A DNA stretch of 64,000 nucleotides from Flammeovirgaceae bacterium UBA5008 (GTDB lineage: Bacteria; Bacteroidota; Bacteroidia; Cytophagales; Cyclobacteriaceae), in assembly GCA_002398365.1 (NCBI GenBank), contig DGYK01000049.1:1-64000 (forward strand), in the 5' to 3' direction. Below the pieces are notes generated by a model. That model was not told the DNA's origin, ran no database searches, and saw only the letters and a list, made by a program, of their open reading frames with translations. Positions 61,349-64,000 of this stretch are shown here, piece by piece (within the stretch, counting starts at the first letter, position 1; each line of letters begins with the position of its first letter). Made by a program: the position numbers and the translations under genes.

Positions 61349-62986
61349 CTACTTCTTTAACTTACTCACGGCCTCTACCTGATCGGGGCGCAAGGTTGGA
61401 TATTTAATATTCAATTGTTCAAGATACGTTTTGTATTTGGCCGGATCATAATAGAACGGTTGCAGCTTGGGTGCAAACTCTTGCATGATCTTCGTGTTCA
61501 GTTGAATGGCAGGATTGTCCTTCTCGCCTACCAGCGGAGTGTATTGCTGCTCTTTGGTCTGCTCGTTTTTGTAATAGTCCCACGCCTTCTTCAGCAACTC
61601 CGGCTTCGTGAATAAATCCACCAGCGTCATCGCTTCTGCTTTCGCGCCATACACAATTCCCTTGTGCGCAATGGGCGTTGCCATCGTAATCGCGTTCGAC
61701 CAATGATGACCCGGCAGCCCCGGAATATTCGAAGGGTAATTCAACACAATCGTAGGTACCGTCCACGATACATCCGCAATATCATCCGATCCACCTCCCA
61801 TCGACATCATTTGTCTTCCCATTACATTCACCATCCCTACGGAACTAGGCAAACCCATCGTGTCTAACTTGGTGGCGAGTCCTTCTGTTTTGGGAGCTTT
61901 CAATTCCAACTGTGTGGCCTTGGCCAGTAACTGATCTTCGGGCGACCAGCTTGGCAACCCTACCTTCTTAATATTGCTGTACATTACTTCGGCCATCGGC
62001 TTGTTGAAGTGACCGGGCCAGGCAGAGCCTAAAATCTCATAGGTAAATTTGGTATCCGTCATCAACGCGGCACCTTCGGCTGTCTTCACGCCTTTGTCGA
62101 ACAACGCTTTGATGGCAGGGTACGTGCGCTCACGAAAGTAATACCACACAGAGGCTTTGGAAGGCACCACATTGGGTTGATCGCCCCCATCGGGAATGAC
62201 ATAGTGCGAGCGATGCGTTAACTCTAAGTGTTCACGTCTGTAATTCCAGCCGATGTTCATCAACTCTACGGCATCCAGGGCACTGCGTCCCCGCCAAGGG
62301 GCACCGGCTGCATGCGCAGCCTGACCTTCGAAGTTAAATTTGACCGACACGAGACCGTTGTAACCATTATCGCCATACGACACTTTCAGATTGTCGCCCA
62401 CGTGCGTAAAGATGCACGCGTCTACATCTTTGAAATAACCGGCCCGCACATAATACGCTTTGGTGCCCACCAACTCTTCGGCAATTCCGGGCCATAATAC
62501 GAGGGTGCCCGGCATTTTATCGCGCTCCATAATTTTTTTGAGCGCCAGTGCGGAAATAATATTGAGCGCCTGACCTGAGTTGTGGCCTTCTCCGTGTCCG
62601 GGAGCACCTTCCACGATTGGATCATGATACGCCACGCCCGGTTTCTGCGATGCTTTCGGAATACAGTCCACATCCGAGCCCAAGGCAATCACGGGTTTGC
62701 CGTTGCCCCACTTGGCAATCCATGCGGTGGGCACACCGGCTATGCCTTTCTCTACGATGAAGCCGTTTTTCTCGAGTAAAGTGGTGAGATAGGTAAAGGT
62801 TTCTTTCTCCTGAAAGCCGAGTTCGGCAAAGCTGAAAAGCATGTCGTTGATTTGCTGACCGAGGGCGGCATTTTTCTCTACTTCGGCAGCTACTTCTGCT
62901 TTCAGTTTATCGATTTTGGCGGGCGAGAGCTGCGCCTGGCAGAGTGTATAACTCAAGAGCCACAGGAGAGTGATTTTTATCTTCAT
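61349..62986 (-). CDS. Secreted M20-family amidohydrolase (AbgB-like)
   Basis: 545 aa. Signal peptide (ITLLWLLSYTLCQAQ). Catalytic and metal-binding residues: ALGSDVDCIPKA (Asp pair), GEGHNSGQALNI (His), WPGIAEELVGTKAYYV (Glu pair), and THVGDNLKVSYGD. GHHWSNAITMATPIAHKG closes the active site. Pattern fits the AbgB-like subgroup, which removes amide bonds from aminobenzoyl-glutamate; here it is periplasmic, so the substrate likely differs. It is cotranscribed with ribE (2-nt gap). Confidence 0.87.
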   Translation of the reverse strand: MKIKITLLWLLSYTLCQAQLSPAKIDKLKAEVAAEVEKNAALGQQINDMLFSFAELGFQEKETFTYLTTLLEKNGFIVEKGIAGVPTAWIAKWGNGKPVIALGSDVDCIPKASQKPGVAYHDPIVEGAPGHGEGHNSGQALNIISALALKKIMERDKMPGTLVLWPGIAEELVGTKAYYVRAGYFKDVDACIFTHVGDNLKVSYGDNGYNGLVSVKFNFEGQAAHAAGAPWRGRSALDAVELMNIGWNYRREHLELTHRSHYVIPDGGDQPNVVPSKASVWYYFRERTYPAIKALFDKGVKTAEGAALMTDTKFTYEILGSAWPGHFNKPMAEVMYSNIKKVGLPSWSPEDQLLAKATQLELKAPKTEGLATKLDTMGLPSSVGMVNVMGRQMMSMGGGSDDIADVSWTVPTIVLNYPSNIPGLPGHHWSNAITMATPIAHKGIVYGAKAEAMTLVDLFTKPELLKKAWDYYKNEQTKEQQYTPLVGEKDNPAIQLNTKIMQEFAPKLQPFYYDPAKYKTYLEQLNIKYPTLRPDQVEAVSKLKK

Positions 62987-63441
62987 GTAAAAATAGGTTT
63001 AGGGTAATGCAAGGTAAGGAAAAGTTGGTGGTTCTTAGCTGCAAGCTGCAGGCTACAGGCTGCAAGTTGTGTGGTGGAAGTTAAAAGTGGAAGGTTGAGA
63101 GTTAAAAGTGGATGGTAACTAGCTTCAGGCTGCAGGATACAGGCTGCAAGTTGAAAGTGGGGAGTTAAAAGTTGGTGGATATTAGCTGCAGGCTTCTGGC
63201 TGCAGGCTGCAGGCTGCAAGTTGAAAGTGAGAAGTTAAAAGTGGAAAGTGACAAGTTAAAAGTTGGTTCTTTTGGGCGGCAAACAGGCTATCCGTTACAA
63301 GTCCTCGTGGCGGCCATGATCTCGCAGGCGTAAAAGGCCGCCACTGTGGGCTTTCCACTTCTATCCTTGCCGCAAGGGCTTCGGCAACCAATTTCAGAGT
63401 GGCGACACACGCGGGTTTGACCTCACCCCGACACGCTGGAC
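62987..63441. other. Non-coding repeat region plus conserved-looking element
   Basis: No gene. 63028-63268 is three diverged copies of the TGCAGGCTACAGGCTGCAAG word family. From 63270 the sequence changes to a GC-richer block that contains GTGGCGGCC (63307-63315) and its exact reverse complement GGCCGCCAC (63336-63344), then CTTGCCGCAAGGGC. Short frames here (one of 69 codons on the minus strand) have no family I recognise. Confidence 0.65.
63028..63268. repeat. Diverged tandem word repeats (GCTGCAGGCTACAGGCTGCAAG family)
   Basis: Three units starting near 63028, 63118 and 63182, each carrying TAGCTKCAGGCTGCAGG-like text followed by GCTGCAAGTTGAAAGTG and GAGTTAAAAGT. The family matches the direct repeat at 59751-59903. 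Confidence 0.8.
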
Positions 63442-63615
63442 GTGGAGATACGGGAGGGCTTGTCCCACACCACAGGTGATGGGGATGAGATGGGAATTGA
63501 ATACCGAAATTCGGTTTGGGAGGAGTTCCGACAGGCGTCCGCCCCTAACCCACAGGCGAAGCTCCGGCCTCTTATTAGATGTAATCTACTGATTATACGA
63601 CTGTTACCACTTTTA

Positions 63616-63930
63616 CAAGGACCTCCGGAGGCTGTGCCGGAGGTTACAATGGCTCCACAGGAGTTTACATTGGCCTTTCAAGAGTTGACATTACCCTTTC
63701 AAGAGTTTACAATGTCCTTTCAAGAGTTGACATTGGCCTTTCAAGAAGTTATAATGGCCTTGCAAGAGTTGACAATGCCCTTTCAAGAAGTTACAATGCC
63801 CTTTCAAGAGTTTACATTACCCTTTCAAGAGTTGACATTGGCCTTGCAAGAGTTGACATTGGCCTTTCAAGAAGTTACAATGGCCTTGCAAGAGTTGACA
63901 ATGCCCTCGCAAGACTTTACAATCGCTTTT
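63616..63930. repeat. Tandem array of ~15 units of 21 bp (CAAGAGTTGACATTGGCCTTT)
   Basis: CAAGA boxes begin at 63679, 63700, 63721, 63742, 63763, 63784, 63805, 63826, 63847, 63868, 63889 and 63910, exactly 21 bp apart; degenerate units precede at 63616, 63637 and 63658. One frame through it gives a 7-residue period (xFQELTL), so an open frame of 176 codons (63442-63972) exists, but it starts in non-coding DNA and looks like a by-product. The array shares CAAGAAG with the array at 40541-40802. Confidence 0.92.
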
Positions 63931-64000
63931 CACGCAATTTCAGGCGCAAAAATCTGTTTATTAGCGTGTTAACCTCATTTTCAGCCTGTTCATTTTAAAC

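Noticed and set aside
63182..63391. 69-codon minus-strand frame in the repeat block
   Set aside because: Covers word repeats and the GC-rich block; more likely non-coding.
63616..63930. CRISPR array
   Set aside because: Exact 21-bp contiguous units without spacers; not a repeat-spacer pattern.
63442..63972. 176-codon protein with heptad repeats
   Set aside because: Open frame follows from the 21-bp period; the N-terminal part is in non-coding DNA and I find no start context or family. Kept only as a note on the array.

Overview
The window comes from a chromosome of a Bacteroidota bacterium, most likely order Cytophagales. Several signals agree on this. One protease ends in a T9SS type A sorting domain. 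Many lipoproteins carry Bacteroidota-style lipoboxes. A giant beta-propeller/Y_Y_Y sensor kinase is present, as are YfhO-, DUF1501-, DUF1800- and FtsX-type MacB proteins. Promoters fit the Bacteroidota consensus (TTTG, 19 bp, TAnnTTTG), and Shine-Dalgarno sequences are weak. It reads as core chromosome: I see no phage, integrase, insertion sequence or CRISPR. The accessory material is intergenic repeats and a few odd small genes.

Layout. 1-460: a cut tRNA-Arg, tRNA-Pro with terminator, and a frameshifted GIY-YIG relic. 600-4845: trhO, mog, an M23 peptidase, then a convergent NUDIX/TPR-lipoprotein pair. 4956-12314: a complete histidine operon hisGDCBHAF(IE), with a promoter, a His-rich leader peptide and an attenuator terminator. 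12377-19428: a probable iodotyrosine deiodinase-type nitroreductase, an alpha/beta hydrolase, the C-terminal half of a split transketolase, a ceramidase-like protein, a RhlE-type helicase, a cold-shock protein, a thioesterase and a fatty acid desaturase. 19599-23630: a YejK-type nucleoid protein, an ECF sigma factor, a lipoprotein and a flavoprotein resembling soluble transhydrogenase but lacking the redox cysteines. 23692-33407: a histidine kinase fused to a SpoIIAA-like domain, PAP2, a secreted subtilisin, a TrpF-like relic, DUF4349, a DAO-family oxidase, a K+ channel, slipin and a tRNA-Tyr.

33501-40323 is a run of small and poorly known genes. It includes an acyl-carrier-protein-like protein whose two halves are in swapped order, and a small basic protein next to a 20-bp tandem array. 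41159-47703: the propeller sensor kinase, the DUF1501/DUF1800 pair and yjdM. 47743-52081: a galactokinase / SGLT-type symporter / MHS-family transporter operon on the minus strand. 52378-62986: an FtsX-like permease, YfhO, an ECF sigma with its probable membrane anti-sigma, riboflavin synthase and a secreted M20 amidohydrolase. 62987-64000: non-coding repeats ending in a second, 21-bp tandem array.

The observations I rate highest are these: the two phased CAAGA-containing tandem arrays, one of them beside a small basic protein; the apparent circularly permuted ACP, cut exactly at the Asp-Ser bond of the phosphopantetheine site; the deiodinase homolog, with its Glu/Tyr/Lys triad at the right spacing and a hairpin over its start codon; the cysteine-free transhydrogenase-like flavoprotein; and -7 promoter elements lying only 4-8 nt before start codons, which suggests leaderless mRNAs. 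All assignments are from reading the sequence; no database search was run.
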